DNA from: Nitrososphaerales archaeon TH703 | GTDB lineage: Archaea; Thermoproteota; Nitrososphaeria; Nitrososphaerales; Nitrososphaeraceae | DNA: 6,632 nucleotides | Assembly (NCBI GenBank): GCA_014523525.1 | Contig: JAATVL010000168.1 | Coordinates: 1 to 6,632 of the forward strand | Direction: 5' to 3' | Part shown: piece by piece, positions 1 to 5,636 of the stretch | How positions within the stretch are numbered: position 1 is the first letter of the stretch | How the letters are laid out: each line of letters starts with the position of its first letter | Position numbers and translations under genes: made by a program | Notes under the pieces: model-generated | The model's database searches: none | The model's input: only the letters and a program-made list of their open reading frames with translations | Told to the model about the DNA's origin: nothing

Positions 1-1
1 G

Positions 2-439
2 GAATCCATAGTTGAAAACTTTCATAACACAACAAATATCCTGGTCTTATGCAGATATAACGATCAAATAAGACAGTTCAATGAAAAATATGGCGATAAG
101 ATTAGAGTTTTAGAGAATGTAGTTGACGGATTGGAGCTAATATCTATTGCCGATATCTTTGTTGGCGGGGGTGGCACAATGACTGCCGAATCGGCACTGC
201 TCGGAAAACCGACTATTTCAATTTCACCGATCAAATTTTATGTTGATGATTATCTAGTCAAAACGCGTCTTATACGTAAGGTTGCAAATTCATCTCAAGT
301 TGTGAAACTATTACGTCATATACAATATAATAATGCATATAAATTAAAACAAAAAAATCATGCTAATCGAATATTGATCCGAATGGAAGATCCAGTAAAT
401 AAGTTAATGAAAATTATTGATAGATTCGTAGCTTTATAA
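2..439 (+). CDS. DUF354-family GT-B-like protein, C-terminal part (5' end outside window)
   Basis: The open frame runs in from the left edge without a stop and ends at TAA 437-439, giving about 145 residues of a C-terminal domain. A TTG at 131 could pass as a start, but the coding sequence upstream (a beta-strand reading NILVLCRYNDQ, then KIRVLENVVDG) continues naturally, so the gene is truncated by the window edge. The region at about bases 164-212 encodes GGGGTMTAESALLGKP, the glycine-rich turn followed by an Ala-Glu-Ser helix seen in the C-terminal Rossmann half of GT-B glycosyltransferase-like and UDP-GlcNAc 2-epimerase-like proteins. In archaea this pattern fits the DUF354 family, whose biochemical role is not settled; a role in cell-surface glycan synthesis is inference. 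The stop codon overlaps a TATA-like box that probably serves the tRNA downstream. Confidence 0.8.
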   Translation, partial: ESIVENFHNTTNILVLCRYNDQIRQFNEKYGDKIRVLENVVDGLELISIADIFVGGGGTMTAESALLGKPTISISPIKFYVDDYLVKTRLIRKVANSSQVVKLLRHIQYNNAYKLKQKNHANRILIRMEDPVNKLMKIIDRFVAL

Positions 440-440
440 A
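433..440 (+). promoter_or_regulatory. TATA-like box for tRNA-Gln
   Basis: TTTATAAA lies 29-36 bases before the mature tRNA 5' end and overlaps the stop codon of the preceding gene. This would give a transcript starting a few bases before the tRNA. A second A/T-rich candidate (TATAAAAA, 451-458) lies too close to the tRNA to be the main box. Confidence 0.45.
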
Positions 441-468
441 TCAGATATTCTATAAAAAAATGCCCGGC

Positions 469-560
469 AGCCCGGTAGAGAATTAAAAACCGCTGAATGT
501 AGTGGCCAAGCATAGAGGCCTTTGGAGCCTTTGACCCCAGTTCGAATCTGGGCCGGGCTA
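469..560 (+). tRNA. tRNA-Gln (anticodon UUG) with an apparent 19-base D-arm intron
   Basis: The acceptor stem AGCCCGG (469-475) pairs perfectly with CCGGGCT (553-559), with discriminator A560 and no encoded CCA. U8-A9 are 476-477. The anticodon stem GAGGC (515-519) pairs with GCCTT (527-531, one G-U) around loop CTTTGGA, giving anticodon TTG at 522-524. The T-arm is CCCAG/TTCGAAT/CTGGG (536-552). A normal D-arm is obtained only if 479-497 is removed: G478 then joins TGT (498-500), and GTGT pairs with GCAT (510-513) around a nine-base loop with A14, G15, G18-G19 and A21 in place. The spliced product is 73 bases. C535 can form the Levitt pair with G15. I could not draw a canonical bulge-helix-bulge at the junctions, so intron versus disruptive insertion is not settled. 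Confidence 0.88.
479..497 (+). other. Putative intron or insertion inside the tRNA-Gln D-stem
   Basis: These 19 bases separate position 10 from position 11 of the tRNA. Removing them restores a full D-stem and D-loop. Shifting both junctions one base left would give A10 instead of G10, which also pairs with U25. The segment CCGCT (490-494) can pair with AGTGG (501-505), placing the 3' junction in a six-base loop. Introns at positions other than 37/38 are established for archaeal tRNAs; calling this one an intron is inference. Confidence 0.6.
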
Positions 561-818
561 GTTCTAGTTTTAGTAAAATTTGTCTAGTACCAACAAATTG
601 TAACATAAGGTTATACTGGATACAAACAATAATTTTTCTGCAGTACTGAGAATCATAATAGCTGACAAAAGATTGTATGGCTACATTAGAATAACTGCCT
701 TACCTTTTTTCTTTAGTTTTTACATAAGATAACTTAGAGTTAAAACCTATCCAATAAATTCTTCAAGACTTGTACGATTAATGTACAAACTTTACTCTTA
801 AAAATACGAAAATACTAA
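561..818. other. Intergenic region without a recognised gene
   Basis: No credible coding frame is seen here. A short T-run follows the tRNA (568-571), and a stronger pyrimidine tract (CTTTTTTCTTTAGTTTTT, 704-721) looks like an archaeal T-rich terminator on the + strand. A six-base inverted repeat TTGTAC/GTACAA (770-775, 783-788) lies just beyond the 3' end of the minus-strand wHTH gene. If the tract at 704-721 ends a real transcript, that transcript would be the tRNA precursor with a long trailer or a small RNA; no evidence separates these. Confidence 0.4.
800..813 (-). terminator. T-rich terminator-like tract after the wHTH gene
   Basis: On the minus strand the stop codon is followed within a few bases by two T-runs, TTTT and TTTTT, separated by CGTA. 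This matches the oligo-T type of archaeal terminator. No stem is needed and none is seen directly before it. Confidence 0.35.
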
Positions 819-1088
819 TCAGAGATTATATTCTTTTGTAGTATCAATAAGTTCATTGATATTTGAAAAAAGCTGCAAAAATCTTAGCCCTTTTTCAGTA
901 ATTTTATACAAATGTTCTTCCTCTTCAAGTTTTATTAAATCATTTTCGAGCATTATGGACAAATATTTTTTGAGCTGATAATGAGAGAGAAACGATTTGT
1001 ACATGATTGTTGTTATTCCAACTCCTTTGGGGTTATTTGCAGATTGTAAAATTGACGCAAAAATATCTGTCCGGCTTCTGTATTTCAT
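819..1088 (-). CDS. Winged helix-turn-helix protein (HTH_45-like), probable transcription regulator
   Basis: From ATG 1088 the product is 89 residues and begins MKYRSRTDIFASIL, a start typical of a very common nitrososphaerial family of one-domain wHTH proteins. The order is helix 1 (RTDIFASILQSA), a short Gly-rich link, the helix-turn-helix (TTIMYKSFLSHYQLKKYLSIMLENDLI), a wing (KLEEEEHLYKITEKG) and a C-terminal helix (LRFLQLFSNINELIDTTK) that probably dimerises. An in-frame TTG at 1112 would add eight residues, but the ATG matches the family start and a TATA-like TATTAAAA (1117-1124, minus) lies 29-36 bases before it. Its target is unknown; autoregulation or control of the divergent gene at 1221 is inference from the shared intergenic region. 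Confidence 0.82.
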   Translation of the reverse strand: MKYRSRTDIFASILQSANNPKGVGITTIMYKSFLSHYQLKKYLSIMLENDLIKLEEEEHLYKITEKGLRFLQLFSNINELIDTTKEYNL

Positions 1089-1116
1089 TTTTAATGCTTT
1101 TATAAAACACAATCAA

Positions 1117-1124
1117 TTTTAATA
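1117..1124 (-). promoter_or_regulatory. TATA-like box for the wHTH gene
   Basis: TATTAAAA on the minus strand, 29-36 bases before ATG 1088, implies a leaderless or nearly leaderless mRNA and supports the shorter start. Confidence 0.35.
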
Positions 1125-1181
1125 TGTCTTATGGATGTCCCTACATGCACTTATTACATGCGACCTTTGGGAAGCTAATGT

Positions 1182-1215
1182 AAAAAGTAATAAGCAAATA
1201 AAATTATTACTTTTT
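1182..1215. repeat. Perfect 12-base inverted repeat before the gene at 1221
   Basis: AAAAAGTAATAA (1182-1193) and TTATTACTTTTT (1204-1215) are exact reverse complements separated by ten bases. The repeat ends six bases before the TTG start at 1221 and covers the place where a leaderless promoter's TATA element should be. A third TTATTAC (1151-1157) lies upstream. It may be an operator for a dimeric regulator or an RNA hairpin; the sequence alone does not decide. Confidence 0.6.
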
Positions 1216-1220
1216 CAGGA

Positions 1221-1553
1221 TTGGAAGACACCCAAATCAGATACAAGATAACTCAATTATCCGATAATGGTATTAACATAACACTGTCTCTAATTGAAGA
1301 TATCGAACTAGAATCTGTGTCGCAACAACAACTAATGCTAGAAGCTATTGACAGATCGATATCTGATGAAGAAGTTAAGAAGCAGATAAAACCGATTCTT
1401 GAGGCCATTCTGCGATCCCAACCTCAAACTGTTATCAAGACTTATCCTAAGACAGTAATTCAGATTAATATGTCTAAAAAAGAATACGAAAAACTAGGCA
1501 GCCCAGTCGTGGGAAACAAGATTCTGATTGATATGAAAGCTGATACCAAATAG
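1221..1553 (+). CDS. Small conserved-looking protein, tentative arcadin-1-like
   Basis: This encodes 110 residues from a TTG start. An in-frame stop at 1191-1193 rules out a longer form, and no in-frame ATG occurs before residue 39, so TTG 1221 is the only reasonable start. The N-terminus alternates like paired beta-strands (IRYKITQLSDNGINITLSLIEDIEL). A charged helical middle follows (about residues 36-66), then TVIQINMSKKEYEKLGSPVVGNKILIDMKA. The motif EYEKLGSPxVGxxI is shared by a group of small archaeal proteins that I associate, from memory only, with the arcadin-1 domain of crenactin-linked proteins. No actin-like gene is visible in this window. The protein is soluble with no signal or membrane segment. 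The start lies next to a strong inverted repeat, suggesting regulated expression. Confidence 0.68.
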   Translation: MEDTQIRYKITQLSDNGINITLSLIEDIELESVSQQQLMLEAIDRSISDEEVKKQIKPILEAILRSQPQTVIKTYPKTVIQINMSKKEYEKLGSPVVGNKILIDMKADTK

Positions 1554-1666
1554 TATGTCTAGCACTTCTGACTGAGATATTGTATTCTAATATGGCATTA
1601 CCTTATCGAAAACTGGATAATTAATTCAGTTTAATGGAGATATGATGGCATAATAAATTTCAAAAA

Positions 1667-1969
1667 CTACACGGTGTACATTATGCCACCGGATACTATT
1701 GGAACTGCATCTATGTTAGCAACTTCTTTTATCCTAGCTATCAAAGCATTGAACCAAAGGCTATCAATTCCCTGACTCCAGATCGTTATCTTCTTGTAAT
1801 CTCTTTTAACCCCATCATTAAAAAAACCGTTACAATCTTCTACAGTGATATTGTTATACTTTTGACTTATTTCATCAATCAACCCTTCAGCCTGATTTAC
1901 AAGGTATACTATTGTTAGCGTGGGAAAAGGAATAGTATTCGAAGCTGTTGAAGAAATATCCTCTGCCAT
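1667..1969 (-). CDS. Protein of unknown function, 100 residues
   Basis: I do not recognise this protein. It begins at ATG 1969 and ends at TAG 1669-1667, followed directly by a TTTTT run on the minus strand that could end transcription. The N-terminus is Ser/Thr/Pro-rich. Next come a hydrophobic strand (TLTIVYLVNQAEG), a helix (LIDEISQKY), a strand (NITVED), a basic turn (DGVKRDYKK), a strand (ITIWSQG), a helix (WFNALIARIKEV), and an end reading AVPIVSGGIMYTV. The alternating strands and helices suggest a small soluble alpha/beta domain. An A/T-rich stretch at 1986-1995 (minus) could be its TATA element, though it is slightly close to the start. The gene is convergent with 1221-1553 and divergent from 2118-2636. 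It fills its gap well and no competing frame is better, but reality as a gene is not certain. Confidence 0.6.
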   Translation of the reverse strand: MAEDISSTASNTIPFPTLTIVYLVNQAEGLIDEISQKYNNITVEDCNGFFNDGVKRDYKKITIWSQGIDSLWFNALIARIKEVANIDAVPIVSGGIMYTV

Positions 1970-2087
1970 CCTATTTCAAGTAATTATTTTAATAAGATCA
2001 ATATCTTGTTTTCGTAGTAATTCCGGCATTGACAGTCTGCTTATTAGCTTAGTTTCCACATAGGTTGATAATTTGACCTAAACACAG

Positions 2088-2095
2088 ATATATTT
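2088..2095 (+). promoter_or_regulatory. TATA-like box for the gene at 2118
   Basis: ATATATTT lies 23-30 bases before ATG 2118, the spacing expected for a leaderless archaeal mRNA. No ribosome binding site precedes the ATG, which fits. A short inverted repeat TAGGT/ACCTA (2061-2065, 2076-2080) sits just upstream of the box. Confidence 0.5.
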
Positions 2096-2117
2096 CTGGC
2101 TTATTAGATCTTCTTCT

Positions 2118-2636
2118 ATGAATGATGTTGATTTCTTGAATAGACTGTTGGCAATAAATCCATCTTTGAGGTTTTCAGGATTGGTCGAAAAATCTGGCCA
2201 CCTGTGTGGGAGTGTAATTCGACAGGGAATTAGTGAACATCTTAAAGGCAGAAATCCAGAAATAAGTTATACTCAATCGGCGTATATAGTTGAATTGAGG
2301 AAGATATTTGAGAATGAGTTGGGGAGCCTTAATTCAGTTATTTACATCTATGATAAAGTAGTAATGTTTAGTATTCCAATAAAAAATCACATAGTTGTTT
2401 TTTCAACGGATAGGAATATCAATATTGATCATGTCTTTCAACAAGCACAATCCTTCATAAAGAATGCTGAAACCGAGTTAGACATTGCGCTTGATGTCAA
2501 AAATATTGCTCAGGACAAAAAGGAGAGTGTCAGGAATTTGTATGATTCTGGAATATCTGAAGAAATGATAGCAGAACAGCTTGACCTAAATTTAGCGACT
2601 GTCAAGAGCTTGATAAAAATCATTACGACAAAATAG
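2118..2636 (+). CDS. Roadblock-like (DUF6659-type) N-terminus with C-terminal helix-turn-helix
   Basis: This encodes 172 residues. Residues 1-120 read like the thaumarchaeal roadblock/LC7-like family I associate with DUF6659: the opening LLAINPSLRFSGLVEKSGHLCGSVIRQGISEHL has the usual 'x-I-D/N-P-x-I-R-F-x-G-x-x-x-x-x-G' pattern, then a helix (residues 52-66), then strands SVIYIYDKVVMFSIPIKNHIVVFSTD and a closing helix. Residues 132-168 (KKESVRNLYDSGISEEMIAEQLDLNLATVKSLIKII) form a likely helix-turn-helix of the kind found in sigma-region-4 or resolvase-like DNA-binding tails. Roadblock-like domains dimerise and often sense or regulate small GTPases; joining one to an HTH suggests a signal-responsive transcription factor, which is inference. 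Start ATG 2118 is supported by the TATA-like box at 2088. It stands alone between divergent and convergent neighbours. Confidence 0.78.
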   Translation: MNDVDFLNRLLAINPSLRFSGLVEKSGHLCGSVIRQGISEHLKGRNPEISYTQSAYIVELRKIFENELGSLNSVIYIYDKVVMFSIPIKNHIVVFSTDRNINIDHVFQQAQSFIKNAETELDIALDVKNIAQDKKESVRNLYDSGISEEMIAEQLDLNLATVKSLIKIITTK

Positions 2637-2716
2637 TTCATTACCAATTTTATAATCAGCTAATCTTCTAGTCATGTAACAAATTTGAAGTTGACTAACT
2701 ACTAGACGATTGAATC

Positions 2717-3457
2717 CTAGCCATACGCATTCATTTCGCTTTCTGTGTCCTGGGTCTTTATCTTGGTTATCTCTTTTTCAATTTTTTCTGCTTCTTGTAG
2801 GAGCAATGGTACATCACATGACACCCCTGGAACAAGCCGACTTATTGTTGTAGATAACTCTGCTGCAGCTCTAAAATCAGGAATTCCTTCTATAATTTTT
2901 ACCAACAGTATTATCACATCAATGCCTAATTGCGTGCTTTGATTTAAGAGAACTGCTGGAATCCCTCCTATAGTGCCATTTATTAGTAATGTAATTTTAG
3001 AATCTTTTAGCCTGTTTCTTGCTTGTGCTGTATTGCCAATCCCTGCAATTGAATATTCAGTTGAATTAACATCTTTTGTTTGCTGAGGGTTAACTATATT
3101 GCTTGAGCTAATGATAAGATCACATTCGTTATCTCTTGCCCAATTTAACATTGTGTTTCCAACGAGGAAGTAAAGCGATGGGTCTATGCTTATTTCTGAG
3201 ATAAAAATTGACGTCTTCAACTCTTCATTAGCATATATCCTCACTGGAAAATAAGGAACAGAATTCCTGATTACAGATAGCTGAGAAAAATAAGATGATT
3301 CTATCGTTGCGATTAATTGCGTATTAATTGAGTGTAAAATACATTCAGACGCAATGGTATTAGTAATGCCAGATGTGGCAAAGCCATCTATCACTGTTCC
3401 ACCCTTAAGATTCATTTTTTTTAGAGTTTTAATCACGACCGTCTGAGAATTTGACAT
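2717..3457 (-). CDS. PAC2-family protein (proteasome-assembly-chaperone-like)
   Basis: This encodes 246 residues from ATG 3457 to TAG 2717. The order matches archaeal PAC2-domain proteins: an N-terminal strand then GGTVIDGFATSGITNTIASECILHS (residues 19-43), a central FPVRIYANEEL followed by a sheet (SIFISEISI), a helix (LVGNTMLNWARDNECDLIISSSNI), then NGTIGGIPAVLLNQSTQLGIDVIILLV (160-186). The ending GIPDFRAAAELSTTISRLVPGVSCDVPLLLQEAEKIEKEI (191-230) is the family's typical C-terminal helical part, with PDxRAAA and a terminal acidic helix. Eukaryotic relatives help assemble the 20S proteasome; archaeal members are widespread and mostly of unproven role, though a chaperone or quality-control role is plausible. 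It lies 99 bases after the kinase gene with its own probable promoter, so it may be separate from the thpR-cca block. Confidence 0.9.
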   Translation of the reverse strand: MSNSQTVVIKTLKKMNLKGGTVIDGFATSGITNTIASECILHSINTQLIATIESSYFSQLSVIRNSVPYFPVRIYANEELKTSIFISEISIDPSLYFLVGNTMLNWARDNECDLIISSSNIVNPQQTKDVNSTEYSIAGIGNTAQARNRLKDSKITLLINGTIGGIPAVLLNQSTQLGIDVIILLVKIIEGIPDFRAAAELSTTISRLVPGVSCDVPLLLQEAEKIEKEITKIKTQDTESEMNAYG

Positions 3458-3476
3458 AAATTAAATCTAAAGACAC

Positions 3477-3531
3477 TGATTTAAGAATCTTAACGTACCG
3501 ATTGGAAGAATCAATCAGCATTCTTAAATTA
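3477..3531. repeat. Nested inverted repeat in the PAC2 promoter region
   Basis: The outer arms ATTTAAGAAT (3479-3488) and ATTCTTAAAT (3520-3529) are exact reverse complements and can be extended by a G-T and a T-A pair. Inside, GATTG (3500-3504) pairs with CAATC (3512-3516), plus one wobble. On the minus strand the right-hand part (CTTAAAT, 3479-3485) also sits 22-28 bases before ATG 3457, where the PAC2 TATA element should be. It could be an operator or a structured 3' end of the kinase mRNA. Confidence 0.55.
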
Positions 3532-3556
3532 TCCGTATCAAATGCAATATCCAATC

Positions 3557-4303
3557 TTAGAATGTAAGTAAGCTTAGGATTTTTTCGAATTTCTCATAAT
3601 TCATGTCCCTTTTATAGTCCCTAATACATTTCATGATAAGTTCACTGTCCTTATCAATTGAACCTTTGAGTTTGCTAAATATTGGACCATGTAGAAATAT
3701 CGACTGACAAACGCTAGTTACATTACTGGCTCTCCTACCTGTACTAGATGATTCAAAATCCACAATTGTCGGTTTCCCTCCTTCTGATACTATTATGTGA
3801 CGATCAAGTCTATTCAGCTGACCATGATCAAGTTTAAGGCAGTCTAGAACAAAACATTGTTGAAGGATAGAAGCAGCACATTTTAGAATTCTATCATTTG
3901 CAGCCTTTTTTGAACCATACCAATCTACAATATTGAAACCTCTGACAAATTCCATTAATATAAAATTTTCAGAAAAATTTACTAGAAAAGGACCAATCCC
4001 CATGGAATTTGCAGCCGATTGATATACTACCTCATCATACATGTTGGCTCTATTTGCATCCGTTCTCCTTATCTTTAAAACAAAATATTTCTTCCTGTAT
4101 TTAACTAATGTCACCAAACCAACAGAGCCTTTACCAAGTATGCATATTCTGTGTAATTGAACTTTACCAAATGAGAATACAGAGTTAATATCCAAGGTTA
4201 ACAACTCTTCCATCCTGCTGTCATAAGTATTTTCATCAAATAAGGGATAAGTTAGCAAAAGTTTTAGACTTTCCCTATTTTCACTGTCTAATAAATTCTC
4301 CAT
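3557..4303 (-). CDS. Predicted Ser/Thr protein kinase (COG2112-like)
   Basis: From ATG 4303 this encodes 248 residues. After a helical N-terminus (1-45) come the kinase landmarks: glycine loop ILGKGSVGLV (55-64), the ATP-binding lysine in FVLKIRR (K77), a helix-C glutamate (E91 in DEVVYQ), a hinge ILMEFVRGFNI (115-125), a catalytic loop LDHGQLNRLDRHIIV (158-172) that carries DHGQ in place of the usual HRD, and the metal-binding VDFE (181-184) in place of DFG. This set fits the archaeal kinase family COG2112, distantly related to RIO and Bud32 kinases; its substrates are unknown to me. In-frame GTG codons at 4306 and 4327 are alternatives, but 4327 would add a hydrophobic MLLIIWFV. The chosen ATG lies 23 bases inside the 3' end of cca, so translation is probably coupled. 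It ends the thpR-cca-kinase block. Confidence 0.87.
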   Translation of the reverse strand: MENLLDSENRESLKLLLTYPLFDENTYDSRMEELLTLDINSVFSFGKVQLHRICILGKGSVGLVTLVKYRKKYFVLKIRRTDANRANMYDEVVYQSAANSMGIGPFLVNFSENFILMEFVRGFNIVDWYGSKKAANDRILKCAASILQQCFVLDCLKLDHGQLNRLDRHIIVSEGGKPTIVDFESSSTGRRASNVTSVCQSIFLHGPIFSKLKGSIDKDSELIMKCIRDYKRDMNYEKFEKILSLLTF

Positions 4304-5636
4304 CACGAACCATATGATTAATAGCACTGTAAATAAAACTACTCAACTTTTTCTCATTTCCTATATAAATAGAATAACCATTTTTAAGATCCAGTGAAAT
4401 GCCAATAGGCCTTCCTGATTCAATGTCGTTTTGAATTATTTGGTTTGTATGTTCTTTTATTGACGTCTTCTCTCTCTCTTCAATACTTACGATTGTCATA
4501 TCGTCGGTCCATGTCATAATAGATTTCTCTCCCCTTTTCTTGATAAATGAATCTGTTTCGTTTTTTAGAAATATTTTAGGTCCCACATTCAGATTTATTT
4601 TTGGGAGATTTGTATATTTTATCATAAAAATGAATGCTGCCTGTTCCTGTTCATCAGTAAAACAAAATTTCTTGATTATTTCAAATCTTGCATTTGCTAG
4701 TTGCTTTGAGATGCTAGTTAGTTTCTTCTTAAGCTGCCCCCACAATATATCGGGGCTTCTTAACTGGATTTTGAAATCAATTATTAACAAATTTGATTTG
4801 ATATCACTTATAATTTTTGTATTAGACCTGCTCGATTTCATAAAAAATTTCGTGGAAGGTGCTTTTAGAAAAAGTCTTGAGGCCAGCACAAATTTTGCAA
4901 GACACTCTGCTGAAATTGCGGCTCCCAGGTTTCTATTTGAATCAATGGGATCAATTATTATTATGGGACTTCGAAATTTTTCGATTGCGCTTTGGTCTGG
5001 CGATTCAAGTGAAACAATGTAGTTTGGTGTGAGTTCAGCAAATGTTTGGAGAACATTTCTGAATGAGCCGTATTTCAAAATAAGTACTTCTGTTACATAC
5101 CCACTAAAACCTGAAACGGATATCTGAGAACCATATATCCCAATTGATTTTAAGAATCTTTTTAGCACCCTGACTTCACTTTTCAAAAATTCGTTTAACT
5201 TCGTCTCCATGAAAATAGTATGAAATGGAGATCTGTCTGCGGCACTTTTCCATTTACTTAGCTGAACCTTGTAACATGGTACTATGTTTATTCTTATTCC
5301 ATCTACCTTCCCCTCAACATACGGATGTTCAGAATATCGTAAATAGGGACTGTATTTTTTCAAAGCATGGAAACCTACCGATTTACCTAGTTCTTCAAAT
5401 TCATTTCGTTCTACTGTCGGTTCTATCATTACAAAAAAGTCTATGTCAGTATCAATTTCAAGCCACGTACCTTTGGCAAACGAACCGCCAACTATCACCT
5501 TTAAGATTCTCTTGTCATTAAAGTTCATTATTCCTTTCTGAATTGCTTTTGATATTTTTTCTAACTCGTTCTGTTTTGATTTTGGTGGAAATGAGGATTC
5601 TGATATCATTCGTGTAACTTCATCTATACTATTCAT
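4281..5636 (-). CDS. cca: Archaeal class I CCA-adding enzyme (tRNA nucleotidyltransferase)
   Basis: This encodes 451 residues, the usual family length. It adds or repairs the 3' CCA of tRNAs using CTP and ATP in the cytoplasm. The nucleotidyltransferase head holds GGSFAKGTWLEIDTDIDFFV (residues 50-69), with the GS turn and the DxD pair D64/D66. Next come RYSEHPYVEG (100-109), INIVPCYKV (116-124), SAADRSPFHTIFM, and SEVRVLKRFLKSIGIYGSQISVSGFSGYVTEVLILKYGSF, a block very characteristic of archaeal CCA enzymes; then IIDPIDSNRNLGAAIS. Beyond about residue 270 sequence is less conserved (body and tail domains). Odd point: the third catalytic carboxylate, Asp in the family motif VDVVPCY, is Asn117 here (codon AAC). 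Start ATG 5636 overlaps the thpR stop in an ATGA, and the 3' end overlaps the kinase. The tRNA in this window lacks encoded CCA and would be a substrate. Confidence 0.96.
   Translation of the reverse strand: MNSIDEVTRMISESSFPPKSKQNELEKISKAIQKGIMNFNDKRILKVIVGGSFAKGTWLEIDTDIDFFVMIEPTVERNEFEELGKSVGFHALKKYSPYLRYSEHPYVEGKVDGIRINIVPCYKVQLSKWKSAADRSPFHTIFMETKLNEFLKSEVRVLKRFLKSIGIYGSQISVSGFSGYVTEVLILKYGSFRNVLQTFAELTPNYIVSLESPDQSAIEKFRSPIIIIDPIDSNRNLGAAISAECLAKFVLASRLFLKAPSTKFFMKSSRSNTKIISDIKSNLLIIDFKIQLRSPDILWGQLKKKLTSISKQLANARFEIIKKFCFTDEQEQAAFIFMIKYTNLPKINLNVGPKIFLKNETDSFIKKRGEKSIMTWTDDMTIVSIEEREKTSIKEHTNQIIQNDIESGRPIGISLDLKNGYSIYIGNEKKLSSFIYSAINHMVRDGEFIRQ

Noticed and set aside
461..467. Alternative tRNA start using TGCCCGG as the acceptor strand
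   Set aside because: It gives a T-T mismatch at position 1-72 and no U8 or D-arm; the copy at 469-475 pairs fully and is followed by U8-A9.
521..530. Anticodon read as UGG (Pro)
   Set aside because: That frame breaks the anticodon stem; the loop CTTTGGA closed by five pairs gives UUG (Gln).
358..606. Minus-strand 82-residue open frame
   Set aside because: It lies across the tRNA-Gln gene and the 3' end of the DUF354-like gene; its content is the antisense of these.
770..788. TTGTAC/GTACAA inverted repeat
   Set aside because: Only six pairs and about 30 bases beyond the wHTH stop, after a T-rich tract already fit to end transcription; too weak for a separate call.
2039..2107. Nine-base direct repeat GCTTATTAG (2039-2047, 2099-2107) before the gene at 2118
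   Set aside because: Short and A/T-rich, so it may be chance; no third copy or symmetry supports a binding site.
2745..2942. Plus-strand 65-residue open frame with a signal-peptide-like start
   Set aside because: Antisense to the conserved C-terminal end of the PAC2-family gene.
4540..5022. Plus-strand 160-residue open frame rich in Phe, Ile and Ser, resembling a membrane protein
   Set aside because: It lies entirely antisense to cca, which is certain; the hydrophobic look comes from the reverse complement of Lys/Glu/Asn codons.
5225..5521. Plus-strand 98-residue open frame
   Set aside because: Antisense to the conserved catalytic head of cca.
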